Shown piece by piece: positions 25,501 through 48,829 of a DNA stretch of 64,000 nt. Both the position numbers and the translations under genes were made by a program. The stretch covers positions 342,501 through 406,500 of the forward strand of contig JAXRKP010000019.1 in assembly GCA_037039925.1 (NCBI GenBank), written 5' to 3'. This DNA is from Doris montereyensis (lineage: Eukaryota > Mollusca > Gastropoda > Nudibranchia > Dorididae). Within the stretch, counting starts at the first letter, position 1; every line of letters starts with the position of its first letter. The notes below the pieces were generated by a model that saw only the letters and a program-made list of their open reading frames with translations, did no database searches and was not told where the DNA came from.

Positions 25501-28500
25501 AGGATGATTTCATAAACACTAAATGCTAACAACATATCAGGATGATTTCATAAACAGTAAACGATAACAACGTATCAAGATGATTTCATAAACATTAAAT
25601 GCTAACAACATATCAGGATGATTTCATAACAGCTAACATTGTATCAGGATGATATAATAAACAGTAAATGCTAACAACGTAAACAGTAAACGCTAACAAC
25701 GTATCAGAATGATTTAATAAACAGTAAATGCTAACAACGTATCAGGATGATTTAATAAACAGTAAACGCTAATAACGTATCAGGATGATTTCATAAACAG
25801 TAAAAGCTACCACGATCGGGATGAATTTCATACAACAGTTAAAGCTAACATACGATGGTGGCTGGATGATTTCATAAAACAGTAAATGCTTACAAACAAA
25901 AAATTGACAGTAGTAAGTTTGGGTTCAAATTAATAAAGGCAATCCACAAATTATTATTGAACAAACCACATAATTATTTAAAATAGAGGAGATCTTTAAA
26001 ACTATAACTAAAAATCAACTCACTTCTGCAACCACTGCTTTTAAACTTGTTTCCCCTCTGCCCGACGGATGCAAAATACCAGCAGAATTGATGAGCAGAT
26101 CTAATCTTCCGAATCTGTGAGGAGAGCAAAATATAAATTAAGACCTCAGCAAGTTGTATTGTATACTGACAAAAAATACAATGAAAGTCCACAGCTATGA
26201 GTTGTGACCAATGAACCTGACTATATTAATAATCATTCACTTTCAGTACCTACCATTCCATAAGGCAACTGATGTTTTAATATGACCCTCACATACCTCA
26301 AAATGCATCTATTACTGCTATTTACTACTACAGTAGAAAATGTTTGTAGTGATGTCCTTGAGAAAACAGGTAAACGATCAGTGTATCCGTAGTTAAATAA
26401 CAATCGTTTCACTACAAATTATTTACCCCACCCCTCTCTCATTTTCAGTCGTTTAGATAATAGATGCTCGCATGTCGAATAATGTAATAATAATACACAA
26501 GCACAAGTCTAGGCTAGGACACAAAGGCATGCTGTACTTGTACATTGTTTAGATGGAATATTAGGCTTAGTTGGTGTGTTATCTTAAACCAATCGTCAGG
26601 TCAAACTTTATCATGGAAAAAATCAATACATCCGTTGACTTTTTATTATAGACTGTAGAGAATGGGGAGAAAATTCACTTTACTGCAATCGTCTAATTTT
26701 TATAGAGGTTTAATGATATCAGTACTGGCTCAAGGATAAAAAGATCAACACATTCGAAGATCATTACAACTGACTTCACTACAAATCGATTTGACTATAA
26801 ATAAATGCTCAAGAACAAAAGAGCACTAGCACAGAGGAACAACGAAAAGAAAATGCTCAAATTTTTAACCAAACAGTATGGAAAGGATGTTAAACAGGAG
26901 GAAATTTGTTCAGCTCAAATCCAGTCACAAATAAAGCTGTGGCCCTACACCTGAAGCTGATTATACGCCATGTAGAATGGAAATGGAGAAAACCAAACTT
27001 GGATAAATAAATATGTCTGACATGCTCATTAATTTCAGTTTGATTCCAATGCATAAATTAATGCATGGAATTGTTTTTTGTTTAAAGTTTGCTTTTCTTG
27101 TAAACAAGTACATAATTATAAATGATATTTTCTCTGGATATGTCTTGAAACAGCGTTAAAAAATATATTATAATTCTTGTTCTGCACTTTTATGATAAAT
27201 TAAAATCTTTGCAATTCTTAAGGTACATGGGAACAAAGCATATCCTGGTTTTTCTTCTTCGTCTTCTTAATAATAACTGACCAACTCAATTATTGAGTAT
27301 TACTGTCAACGTGCATATTTTAATTTAACCCAAAAATATTAATTCCCAATTTTGGTTTTTTAGTGATGTATTTAATTCTGTTTTTGAAGCCTTCAGTATT
27401 ATTGCTGAGTTTCATTTCTGTTGGCAGTCCATTCCATAGCCTTACTGTACTAGGGTAAAATGAGTACAGATGACAATCAATATTTGAAGATGGAACCATG
27501 TATGTTTGACAGTCTAATCAGACTGTTCTCGTATTAAGTTTAAGCTGACCTAATGGAATAAACAGTTTGCCATTTATAACCTTAAAGAAAAATTTTATTT
27601 TTGGCTTTATGTTCTTCTAAAGGTATCCATTGCAATTGGTTCATGTTGGTTTTGGTGTTTCCTTTAGTGTATGTATAATTATTAGTTACAAAGCGGGCTG
27701 CATTCTTTTATACTTTCTCAATTTCTTTTATGGAGGTCTGTGAGTGTGGGTTCCAGACACAGCTACCATAGTCTAAGACTGGTTTTTACTAAAGCTTTGT
27801 AGCCATTAGGGCAGGTAACACAAGGTCAACACCTGAACTGGACATTACCTTGTCACGGGCTATACTTCCCTATTGTAACTGGTATTTATTCACCCTAAAG
27901 ATATTTTAAAGGGACACAATTATGTGACAACGTCACTGTCAGGTCCGCTTTAACTTTCATTAGGATTTGAACTGGCATCACAAACTCATGTCTGACTGCT
28001 TACCATGAGACCACTAATGCAAGATGAGATGTACATGTCAGACTTACTGCAAACAGAAGTAAGTTTTTCCTTTGCCCATTTTAATAGAAACAAAGTTTTC
28101 TCTTTCATTCAAAAATAATGCTATATTTTTAATTTATTTACATGTCATTGAGATTCATATAGTGGAATTGACACAACAAAGAAACAACGACTGAAACAGA
28201 AATCAAGTAATCGAATGTCACTGATTTTTGAAGTTACGACTCCCACTGCATATTTGTCTGTGTAAACATTAAACCAGCAACAATAAATCTCCACTCTTGC
28301 ACGACACTATAAATCTTTTTAAAATTGTTTTATAGCTGGATTTTTTAAAAGTATACACATCACAAACTTACCTTTCACTGACTTGATTTGCAACCTGGGA
28401 AATATCATTCTCATTTGTTACGTCTAAAGAAAAGATGTGAATATGATCTGAATGTTCATCTTTAAGCTTATGAAGATCTTCAGCTTCAGAAGGTTTTCGA

Positions 28501-29527
28501 CAGGTGGCCACAACTTGGGTATTTCCTCGGGCAAGAAGAGCCTTGCAAAACTGTAGACCTATCCCCCTGCTTGCTCCTGTGATAAATTAAGAGAAGAACT
28601 TCATCATAGGGGAAGGTGTATAAACTGTTTAAGTAAATAAGGTTTCTTCTCGGACATAACAGCTCAGAGCTCAGGTCATAGAGCCAGCACCTATGCCAGT
28701 TTTACTTTTAATGTGAATCACAAACAAATCGCCTCTTCGACGGGACATTAGTTTATTGCAAACTTCACTCCCCTGGGTCGAGGGGGAAATGTGGATTTAG
28801 TGTCTTTTCAGATGAACACTGAACCTGACTTAAACATTGCCAAGATTTAAATCCAAGGCCTTCCAATCTTAAGCCTGACAGCCTTCCCACTAGGCTGCCA
28901 TACCACAGGTAGGCCCATAAACAGATAGATAGATTATTAAGTGCTGATGGCTCAAAATACAATTTTCATACTAAGTTTAAGGTTAAAATGAAATTTTCAC
29001 CAAACATGTACGACAGAAAAATACTAAGAATTTAACACTTCATTCATAAAACAAGTCTGCACACATGAGGAGCAGATCCAAAGAAGCTGTGAGACATACA
29101 ATCAGAAATGCCACTGTGAAAATAGCTAAAACGACAAAACATTCAAACATTTTCCTACAAAGCTATTGATTCATGGAAAAGATAAAAACAGACTTGCCTT
29201 GACACAACATAATCACTAAACTTTAAACACTTACTTTAGTAGAAAATTCTAGATCTTATCTTTATTTTTGGTATTCAGACTGCAGCTACAGATTCAAATC
29301 TTTCTTCTTTTCTTTTAAAGATCTGATGAACACTTTAACACGAAAAGGAAGGACATTGCACTTCTTGAGGTTGTCTACTTTAGATTTAGAAAGGGGTACT
29401 TAGCAAGATAAAATAAAGTTAGAATTATAGCACATGTCGTAACTAAATCTACAGTAGATCTAGATTTAGATTATATTGGTTTCCAACATAAATTAGGCCT
29501 ACCTTGGACAAGACAATGAGTTGTCAT
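22518..29527 (-). CDS. Short-chain dehydrogenase/reductase (C-factor/sniffer-like), five exons
   Basis: NAD(P)-dependent classical SDR, probably a cytosolic carbonyl reductase; substrate unknown. Exons on the minus strand: 29527-29503, 28576-28372, 26114-26024, 24905-24725 and 22798-22518. Phases agree at every junction and the spliced frame is 260 codons, a normal SDR length. Seen in order: cofactor loop QGASRGIG (residues 8-15, with Gln where the family often has Thr), INSAGIL near 85-91 in place of NNAG, VNMSAKVGSI supplying the catalytic Ser, YSYRMSK with Y175 and K179 as the YxxxK pair, then ISLHPGTVDT with the PG motif typical of the C-factor group. No signal peptide. There is no frameshift, unlike the other three protein genes. 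Introns hold a 38-bp minisatellite, a TIR element, a LINE remnant and a SINE. Confidence 0.93.
22860..23105. repeat. Simple-sequence tract (GA/CAGA-rich)
   Basis: ACAGACAGACAG and GAGAGAGAG runs in the last SDR intron. Three minus-strand ORFs (for example CVSLSLSLS repeats) are products of the tract. Confidence 0.75.
25005..25900 (+). repeat. 38-bp minisatellite in the SDR intron
   Basis: More than twenty units of about 38 bp built around TCAGGATGATTTCATAAACA and GTAAACGCTAACAAC. Some units are shortened to TAGCTAACATTGTATC. The array lies between the exons at 24725-24905 and 26024-26114. Confidence 0.9.
26331..26797. mobile_element. TA-flanked TIR element (Tigger/pogo-like MITE)
   Basis: Left end CAGTAGAAAATGTTTGTAGTG; right end, reversed, TAGTCAAATCGATTTGTAGTG. 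Imperfect TIRs share TTGTAGTGAWGTC and are flanked by TA. The interior resembles the element starting at 38479, in reverse orientation (ATCCGTTGACTTTTTATTAT / ATAATAAAAAAAGTCAACGG). Confidence 0.6.
27240..27800 (-). pseudogene. LINE reverse transcriptase C-terminal fragment
   Basis: Minus-strand fragments across frames match the end of a non-LTR RT: ARFVTNNYTYTKGN, MNQLQWIPLEEHKAKNK and STVRLWNGLPTEMKLS followed by TEGFKNRIKYI. The RLWN-LP and FK blocks are typical C-terminal motifs. It is broken by frame changes and lies in SDR intron 2, sense to the gene. Confidence 0.7.
27955..28022 (-). repeat. tRNA-like SINE head, degenerate
   Basis: Minus strand AGTGGTCTCATGGTAAGC then GTTCAAATCC, an A/B box pair. 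No body was recognised. Confidence 0.35.
28625..28912 (-). repeat. tRNA-derived SINE, near full length
   Basis: Minus strand head TGGTATGGCAGCCTAGTGGG, degenerate B box, and the tail GGCTCTATGACC. Same family as 4150-4441. SDR intron 1. Confidence 0.65.
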
Positions 29528-30449
29528 ACTGGCCGACGAGTAGAGTTTTTTCTACCAAGATCTCTTCTCAGATTTGTTTTGGGTTTCAATTTTCAAAAAA
29601 TTCTTGCACAGTGCACAGACGTCTACTTAAAATAAATAGTCTAAAACTAGATATAGATCTGATAATTTAAAAAATAATAATATTGTCCCTCAACCTGTAG
29701 AATGCTTCAGTTAAGATGTAGACACTAGATCTAGAATGGGGAACAGTAATTTGTTAAGTTATTAGGAAAACTGTCCTGGGCTGGATAGAGTGAAAACTTT
29801 GTCCTGAACCTACTCAGATTTTTATATTTTCGTCAACACATCTAAGAGTATTACTATTATATAAGGGATTTATTTCAACTTGACTCTCTGGTCTTTCTAA
29901 TTCTAGCTCAGATAAGATGTAACTTGTAAGATGGTAGATCTCAGTCTAGGCTATCTATCTGAACTAGATTTTAGATATAGATCTAGATCGTAGATGGAGT
30001 TAGATATTATTCGTCCAAAACGTGGTGTTTGAATTTAAATTTCTGTGAAAATGGTTTCCCATTCAACGATCTGCAGTCCTACTCATAATATGGACTCAGG
30101 TCATAGGTCCCAAGGATACCAATGAAGCCAGATAGAAAACGAAAGTAGACATGTGTTACCTAACAAAACGTAAACATGGCTGTTCTTTTATTCTCCCACC
30201 ATAAGCAATATTTCTGGCCCCATTCACGAATCGCAGATTTAGAAATATACAGTCACATAATATATTGTAGAAATGTAGATCTAGATCTAGTACTCATTTG
30301 GAGTAGATCAAGACCGTATCTGATCTCTCAGTCTCACGTCTAGAGTAGATCTAGATCTGGAAGCCTTCACCCTGGTCAAGCAAATTTTCAATCTTCAGTA
30401 TTTGAGATAGCTTAAGGTATATATTATTAAACGTTGTCCGATATTCATA
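29528..30449. other. Intergenic, likely SDR promoter region
   Basis: Lies upstream of the SDR start and before the tRNA. It carries many AGATCTAGATCT-type palindromic motifs (near 29455, 29985, 30280, 30345). No core promoter box identified. Confidence 0.4.
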
Positions 30450-30521
30450 TCCTCGGTAGTATAGTGGTCAGTATCCCCGCCTGTCACGCGGGAGACCGGG
30501 GTTCAATTCCCCGCCGGGGAG
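30450..30521 (+). tRNA. tRNA-Asp (anticodon GTC)
   Basis: A 72-nt cloverleaf. The acceptor stem TCCTCGG pairs with CCGGGGA (one T-G wobble) and G is the discriminator base. A box TAGTATAGTGG, anticodon loop CTGTCAC with GTC, T arm CGGGGTTCAATTCCCCG (B box). No intron and no encoded CCA, as expected for a eukaryotic nuclear tRNA. A T-run at 30529-30536 should terminate pol III. Closely resembles other animal tRNA-Asp genes. Confidence 0.97.
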
Positions 30522-30528
30522 GCGCTTA

Positions 30529-30536
30529 TTTTTTTT
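30529..30536 (+). terminator. Pol III terminator of tRNA-Asp
   Basis: Run of eight T shortly after the tRNA 3' end. Confidence 0.8.
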
Positions 30537-30539
30537 CCA

Positions 30540-31064
30540 TTCTTTACACGTTTTTTTTTTCTTCTTATGTTTTAAGGCATATTGAAAAATAATACTCTGT
30601 TTGTAGTATATTCTCTCTGTTAGATGGGAATAATCAAAACGAGATTTGGAAAGAGATAAGTGATAGAGAGAGATATTTTCTCAATATGAATCCCCCAGAG
30701 AAAAATACTAGGGCCGTTTATCTATTATATGTATCTTTGAACCAGGACAATGTACAATCTATATAATATAAGTACATTATAACAGCAATCCTGCTTGCCG
30801 TTAGACTTAACCTAGGAAATGAAATAAATTTGCTAAGGACCATCAGTTGAGATCATTGACTGTATTTCTTTTTAGTATTATTTAATATTAGTATCGTCTG
30901 CATTCCGGAGTTGGTAGAGCGGACCAAGGCAGATGTTCTGATCGATTGTTTTGACCAGAATCTTGATTGGTTTGTGTCTGCCTACTCTGTTTTTCTTTGT
31001 TTATGTTCACAGTTAAATAGTGTGTCATTTCGATTTGTAATTAACCATCATAGAATTTGAAGTG
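30540..31064. other. Intergenic, no gene seen
   Basis: AT-rich. One A-box-like string (GAGTTGGTAGAGCGG near 30909) has no clear B box partner. Confidence 0.4.
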
Positions 31065-31165
31065 TCGAAGGCCGAGTGGTTAGGCTGCCGGACTTGGTGA
31101 TCATGAGATCCTGAGTTCGAATCCTGACAAAAGTAGGCCCGACATTGTGTCCTTGTTATGGGAAT
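31065..31165 (+). repeat. tRNA-derived SINE, truncated
   Basis: GGCCGAGTGGTTAGGCTGCC then GAGTTCGAATCC. The tRNA-like head is well preserved but the body is cut short after the GACATTGTGTCCTTG block. Confidence 0.65.
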
Positions 31166-31479
31166 ATTGTAAAAAGTTCTACAGAGAAACTATCACAACT
31201 TCTGGACTTGGACTGAAGACATATATTATTACAAAAAGTGAAACATCTAAAAATGTCCTTGTTAGAATATTGTAAAAAGTTCACAGAGAACTATCACAAC
31301 TCAAAAAAATCTGGACTGTAGTACAACCCAAAAATGGAAAGAACTATAAAAGGATAACAACAGTGAGAGCATAAAAAACAGATGCCTGTTGGGCGCAAGG
31401 TACACAATATATATTGCATACAATGTACATACATGATACATAGGTATGCAATACATGCCCTTACTTTTTGCTTGTTTCA

Positions 31480-31625
31480 TAGAAATTTACCTTGCCCACC
31501 AATTGCGGACCTTGCCCACCAATTGCGGTGATCTCAGAGTGAATTAAGTGGAAACAGCAAGATGAAAGAAAAATGCTGAAAGAAGCAAAGGAAATATGTA
31601 GAATCTACCAGTAGCACCAACCAAC
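31480..31625 (-). repeat. Unassigned ~150-bp dispersed repeat, copy 8
   Basis: Minus strand: GGTGCTACTGGTAGATTCTAC, CATCTTGCTGTTTCCACT, AATTCACTCTGAGATCACC and GGTGGGCAAGGTAAATTTC. The 3' segment CTTGCCCACCAATTGCGG is duplicated in tandem. Confidence 0.65.
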
Positions 31626-32067
31626 CACTCACTCATACACTTACATGGATGGGTGGGTGAGTGGTGGACAAAGGCAAAGGAACCACAGAACAAATAAATT
31701 AACAGACAAACAAACAAAACAATGAAATCATGTCTCATTGAATCACACACTGTCACATATCATGCCATCTGCAAAACATTTGCACAATTTCCACAAATGA
31801 CGTCAACTCAAGATTCCAATCATTGATATATATTTAATTTTAAAGTCATATATTATTATTCTAATTCTATATAATAAAACAAATCAGTGCTGATAAATAT
31901 AAACACGAATAAAGTACATTCAACTCCATTGCTGCAAGACGCAATGCACATGTACATCAATATTATGTAAAACGCAAAAACTATTATGCATATATGCGGT
32001 ATTTAGATAACACTAAAGGCATGTAACTTGTATAAAACATTAACCTAACATTGCCTCATTTCTAGTA

Positions 32068-32804
32068 CAGTCGAACCCGCTTAAGCCAAATCGTGCGAGA
32101 ATAGGCAAAACAATTTGAAGTAACCGGAAATTTGGATTAACTGAAAATGCCTTATTTTGATCTAGTTACAGATGTGGGGTGTTAAAATGTAAATTAAGTG
32201 CAACATTGCCCTCTGCATTTTATATACCTGCATATATACGATGAATCCACAATCTGCACCTTCAAATTGATAAGACGGAAACAATGAAATGTGTGACCAG
32301 TTTAAGAACTGTCTGGTCTAGATAGCTGGAATCGCCACTTCATTGTTGTCATTTACTTTGATTTCGGTCTAGACTGCTTGAAAGCCATTCTTCTTTGATG
32401 TTCATTCCACCTTGGTCCACTTGCCACATCACTACAGCCGCTTCGCTACAATAAACTAAGTTACGTTACAACGGGTGACTATCCGGGGTCTAAAGTGTAA
32501 ATGGTGTTAGGAGTGTGTACTATTAGCACTATTGTGTTGACTGGTGATATCTATTCGTTAACCGTAAAAGGAATTAACAAGGGGCCTGTGTGTGGTACTT
32601 TTGTGAAGTTTCACTTTCATTTATGACCGGATTCAATCAAATCTTTGATTTTTTTCTCTCCATGGACTTGAAAGAATTTGGATAAAGCGGGTTGCGATTT
32701 GGATTAACTGGTTCAAATATATATAAAAAAATCTTTCTTTTAAAAAAATTTGGAATAACCCAAAATTTGGTAAAAACCGAATTTGGAATGAGTGGGTCCC
32801 ACTG
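32068..32804. mobile_element. 737-bp TIR element (Tigger/pogo-like)
   Basis: Ends CAGTCGAACCCGCTTAAGCC and, reversed, CAGTGGGACCCACTCATTCC, flanked by TA on both sides. Subterminal GGATTAACTG and AATTTGG motifs recur. No transposase frame seen. Confidence 0.7.
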
Positions 32805-33059
32805 TACATGTAACAACATTTTTAATCTTTTTCATAAGATAATGGTGAGATCTTAAAACATTTGATTTACTTCCTTATATTACATAATCATACATAAACA
32901 TTATTTTGAGCAGCAGATAGATGATTGTTTGGATAAATGGATATAAAAGAATTATGTAAACATTTAAAAATTGTCACAAGGGAGAGGTAACAGTAACAGA
33001 GGTATAAGCTGAGCAAATGATACAAAACATAAAAGAAACAAGGACAGCTTCAACACAAC

Positions 33060-33858
33060 AAGTTATCACAATCACAATCACAATTAAAGTCCCAATCAGA
33101 GTCACAATCACACTGACAATCACTTTGAACCACAGTCACAATCACACTGACAATCACTTTGAACCACAGTCACAATCACACTGACAATCACAGTCATAAT
33201 CACTTTGAATCACAGTCATAATCACACTTAACAATTACAATCACAGTCACATTGACTTTGAATCACAGTCACAATCACCCTGACAATCACAATCCTACTA
33301 ACAACCACACTGACAATCACAGTCACATTCACTTTGAATCACAGTCACAATTACAGTCACAAATACACTGACAATCACAGCCACAATCATTTTAAATCAC
33401 AGTCATGATCAGTCACAACCACACTGACAATCACAGTCACAACCACACTAACAGTCACAGTCACAATCACTTTGAATCACAGTCACGATCACAACCACAC
33501 TGACAATCACAAAAATTTTGAATCACAATCACACTGACAATAACAAACAGCCCCAATCACAATCACTCTGAATCACAGTCACAACCAAACTGACAATAAC
33601 AGCCCCAATCACAATCACTGTGAATCACAGTCACAATCACTTTGAGTCACAGTCACAATCACTTTGAGACACAGTCACAATCACTTTGAGTCACAGTCAC
33701 AATCACTTTGAGTCACAGTCACAATCACTTTGAGTCACAGTCACAATCACTTTGAGTCACAGTCACAATCACTTTGAGTCACAGTCACAATCACTTTGAG
33801 TCACAGTCACAATCACTTTAAGACACAGTCACAATCACTTTAAGACACAGTCACAATT
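33060..33858 (+). repeat. AATCAC/AGTCAC satellite, ~0.8 kb
   Basis: Built from CACAGTCACAATCAC with TTTGAGT or ACTGACA inserts. The right part (33625-33850) is a regular 22-bp array with unit AATCACTTTGAGTCACAGTC; the left part is more diverged. Confidence 0.85.
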
Positions 33859-34169
33859 AAATCAATACATGAACATGTAAAGCCCTTTGCCTATTCAATT
33901 ATATCAATAAACGTATACTCTTTTGTGAATTCAAATACACAGCAATATTTTTTTCAACTTTTTTTCTGAAAATACACTCCTTTTGAATTTACTAAAATCA
34001 TGCATGCTACGTAATTTTCTTTTGAATTCACTTTAGCACTTTCGTACATATCATTGTTATTTCAAATTTTAATGAAAGGCTTTATTATAGGCCTATTAAT
34101 TTTCTCCCTACACCCTCTCGTTTGGTTTCAAGCACAGCCCATGTAAACTATGTCAACAAATTCAGTTTG

Positions 34170-34310
34170 TTTAATTTCATTGAAATTTGCCTTGCTCATC
34201 ATATGCGGCGATCTCAGGATGAATTAAGAGGAATCAACAAAATGAAAGATAAGTGAAAGGAAAGAAGGTCTTATCAGCAACGCCCGCCAACCGCCCAAGA
34301 CCATGCCAAC
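34170..34310 (-). repeat. Unassigned ~150-bp dispersed repeat, copy 9
   Basis: Minus strand: GGGCGTTGCTGATAAGACC, CATTTTGTTGATTCCTCTTA, AATTCATCCTGAGATCGCC and GCAAATTTCAATGAAATTAA. Confidence 0.6.
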
Positions 34311-34874
34311 AAAACAAATGGTATCACATGCAAAATATAAGAAAAAAGTTCCTGTAGCAATTGCATTGAAATCATGACAGGCACATTGTATAAAATAAAA
34401 TTAAAATATTCAGTTGATCACAGCAACCATAAGATATAATGTATATTGGATTCCATTGCAAAAGAAATGAAAGAAAATCTGTGCATCACAGTCTTGCTCT
34501 TATTCTTATTACCAACAGGATACAATGGAGAACACGTAAACTTCAATTGAACATGCTTTAAATTCTAACAAAGAAGCATAGAGAGCACAAAATCTCTTTT
34601 TGTGACTTTGTTGTTTCAGTTAAAAAGATAAAACTTATGATTTTCCGCTCCAAAACCGATATAAAAATAAAAATAAATATGGATTTCATGTCTCTGCACA
34701 GGTGCAGGCTCACCGACTACACCGTACATCATTCCTCCAGCAGGCCATTTCATTCAAAGTCCTTCTCAACTCATGTAAAGGGAGTATACAGCACATCAGC
34801 CTGTTAGGCACTTCATACCAATACTATGATTAGATCTCTCTTGACCAATAGCTGTGTACTCATTCACACCTGAT

Positions 34875-35060
34875 GTGGCATTGGTGGCTGAGCGGTAAGG
34901 CTGTCAGAATGTGGATCATGAGGTTACGGGTTCGAATCCTAGCAAAACCAGGTCCAACATTGTGTTCCTTGGGGACAAACCCCAAAGGAATGATTTTTGT
35001 ATACAAAGAGAATGGAATGAATATTCTATACAGTGGTCCATGCACATGAAAAAACTGACT
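34875..35060 (+). repeat. tRNA-derived SINE, 5' part
   Basis: GGTGGCTGAGCGGTAAGGCTG then CGGGTTCGAATCC, then the shared AACATTGTGTTCCTTGG block. The rest of the body is not recognisable. Confidence 0.6.
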
Positions 35061-36440
<1,380 letters not shown>

Positions 36441-36551
36441 GAGTCTGTAGCCCTGTGTGAAACTTTTCTTTTCAGGATTACATCAGCAAGATTACACAAT
36501 AACATTGTAAGCACATGGGTCCTGTGGCATCGATGAGGGAGGGGAGGGGTG

Positions 36552-36830
36552 AAGACTCCATAGTCCAGAGGTAAGGTGTCAGCCTCTCAACCAAAAGGTC
36601 GTGGGTTCAAGCCCTGGGAGGTTGAAAAGTTTTCTGAGGTTTTTTTCAAGTAAAATCTACCCCCTGGTCAAGGTAGGTGGATTGACTTTTAGTCCCATCG
36701 GAGACAGATGATAAATAGGAGGTCCCATGTATACTCTGTGCATGTTAAATATCCCCTGATTGTTTACTGAGCCAGTCGAGGCAAAATTAAAAATCCTACC
36801 AAAACCTCTAAGATTGTCTTAGCTGTGGAT
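36552..36830 (+). repeat. SINE, second tRNA-like family, near full length
   Basis: Head AGTCCAGAGGTAAGGTGTC, B box GGGTTCAAGCCC, body with TTTTTTCAAGTAAAAT, and a 3' part containing GCATGTTAAATATCCCCTG. Sister copy at 4598-4800. Confidence 0.65.
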
Positions 36831-36849
36831 GTGGGTATAATCAAATCAA

Positions 36850-36945
36850 AGTGACATCGGTGGTCTAGTGGTTAGATTGCCAGATTGAGATCCTGAGGTT
36901 CTGAGATCCAATCTTAGCAATGCTTAGTCCGACCTATTTACAAAA
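36850..36945 (+). repeat. tRNA-derived SINE head, truncated
   Basis: GTGGTCTAGTGGTTAGATTGCC with a mutated B box (GAGATCCAATC). It lies directly after the preceding SINE. Confidence 0.5.
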
Positions 36946-37354
36946 ATTTAGTTGTAAAATTAATTTTAGCACCATCAATAAAACTCAATAACAAAAACAA
37001 AAAACGCAAAAAAAAAATTCTGGAGTAACAAAGGGATATAAAAGAAATACACCATAAAGAGACATGCTGCGAAGTTAAAAGGTCAATAGAAAATCAGACT
37101 GAAGGTTTTATCTTGTCCACTAGTTCATCTGAAGTCAATACGAAATCAGTCTGAGGGTTTTATCTTTTCCACTAGTTTATCTGAAGTCAATACAAAATCA
37201 GTCTGAGGGTTTTATCTTTTCCACTAGTTTATCTGAAGTCAATGCAAAATCAGACTGAGGGTTTTTATCTTGTCCACTAGTTCATCTGAAGTCAATGCAA
37301 AATCAGTCTGAGGATTTTATCTTGTCCACTAGTTCATCTGAAGTCAATACAAAA

Positions 37355-47790
<10,436 letters not shown>

Positions 47791-48240
47791 TCCAAAAGCA
47801 TGAAGATTACAGGAACTGAAGGAGTGAAGAAATCAATTTACTTGAATTTGAATGCAAAATTTGGAAGATGTAAAGAGAACATAGAGACTAGAATTAGAAA
47901 TTATATTCTGTATATTTCTGCTAACAAAGACAAATTAACTTTCAATTTAAGACATTTTGTTGTTCAAAATAGTCTGACAAAAAAAATTATTAGTTTTTAG
48001 GTGCCAATCTCCTTGATGGTCTACCATAATGTTTCTGTTCTACTTGACTGTCTACGCCGGACAAGTGTAACAACTGTTCCACTTGAGGTCTACTACTACT
48101 ACTACAGTCTACACTACAATCCACATTGCTAAACATTATACAACATTGGGACTGCCATCGGTCACTTTAAGAATGTTTTGGTCCTGAAAAGGATCAGTAA
48201 TGCATTAGTGATTGAAGTTTGTCCCCTATTAGTTGCAGAA
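47791..48240. other. Intergenic, possible Schlafen upstream region
   Basis: No convincing 5' exon or promoter element seen. A 66-codon + strand ORF (47800-48000) has no recognisable domain. Confidence 0.35.
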
Positions 48241-48249
48241 GATGGTCTT

Positions 48250-48829
48250 GATGTCATCTAGGAAGACAATTAACATATCAGGTGCGTCCTTCTTCCAAAT
48301 CATTCAACAACTGTGATCAACATGGGACTAGAACGTGATGCTGTAAACGCGTCTTATCTTTTTGAGGATGTTGATTCCGGCATCCAACCAAGACCTCTCT
48401 CCAATGGATTGGCTTGTGGTTCACGGTTTGATGTCAAGAGTGCTGAGGACGTTGTAGGCTGGCCATTTGTTGGAATGAATTACAGATCCAGGTTAGTACT
48501 CACTTTGAATGATTAGAGTCATTGTCACTCTGTCTCTCTTCAGGACCCGGAAAATACGCAATCATTTCCTTTTTTTGTGTCCAAAAACCTACAGGCTCAC
48601 AATCCGTCAACCGTGGCTCTGTTTATTTTCCCCCGAAAATATCGTCATCAACATCACTGGATGGTTGATCTTCTTCCAGCTGCCGTTGTATTTTCTGCCA
48701 CCAGCAAATCTAGCCTCATTGATCTGGATTGGTTCCAATTTTGTGCTGACCATCTTTTGGGAATGAAACAATATTCTAAATGCACCCAGCGCCTGACCAT
48801 CGATGACATCCTAATCTGATTATTTGCTG
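48250..48829 (-). pseudogene. Decayed ISXO2/Merlin-like DDE transposase
   Basis: Minus-strand fragments: INEARFAGGRKYN (compare IDE..F..RKYNRG of the family), RDRVTMTLIIQSEY, a stop, then PGSVIHSNKWPAYNVLS (compare PGS.IHSD.W.AYN) and VNHKPIHW after a frame change (compare VNHS..FV). The Asp of the IHSD motif is Asn here. Several stops and shifts, so inactive. TIRs not located. Confidence 0.6.

Noticed and set aside
30895..30945. Second tRNA gene after tRNA-Asp
   Set aside because: Only an A-box-like string is present; no B box or cloverleaf.
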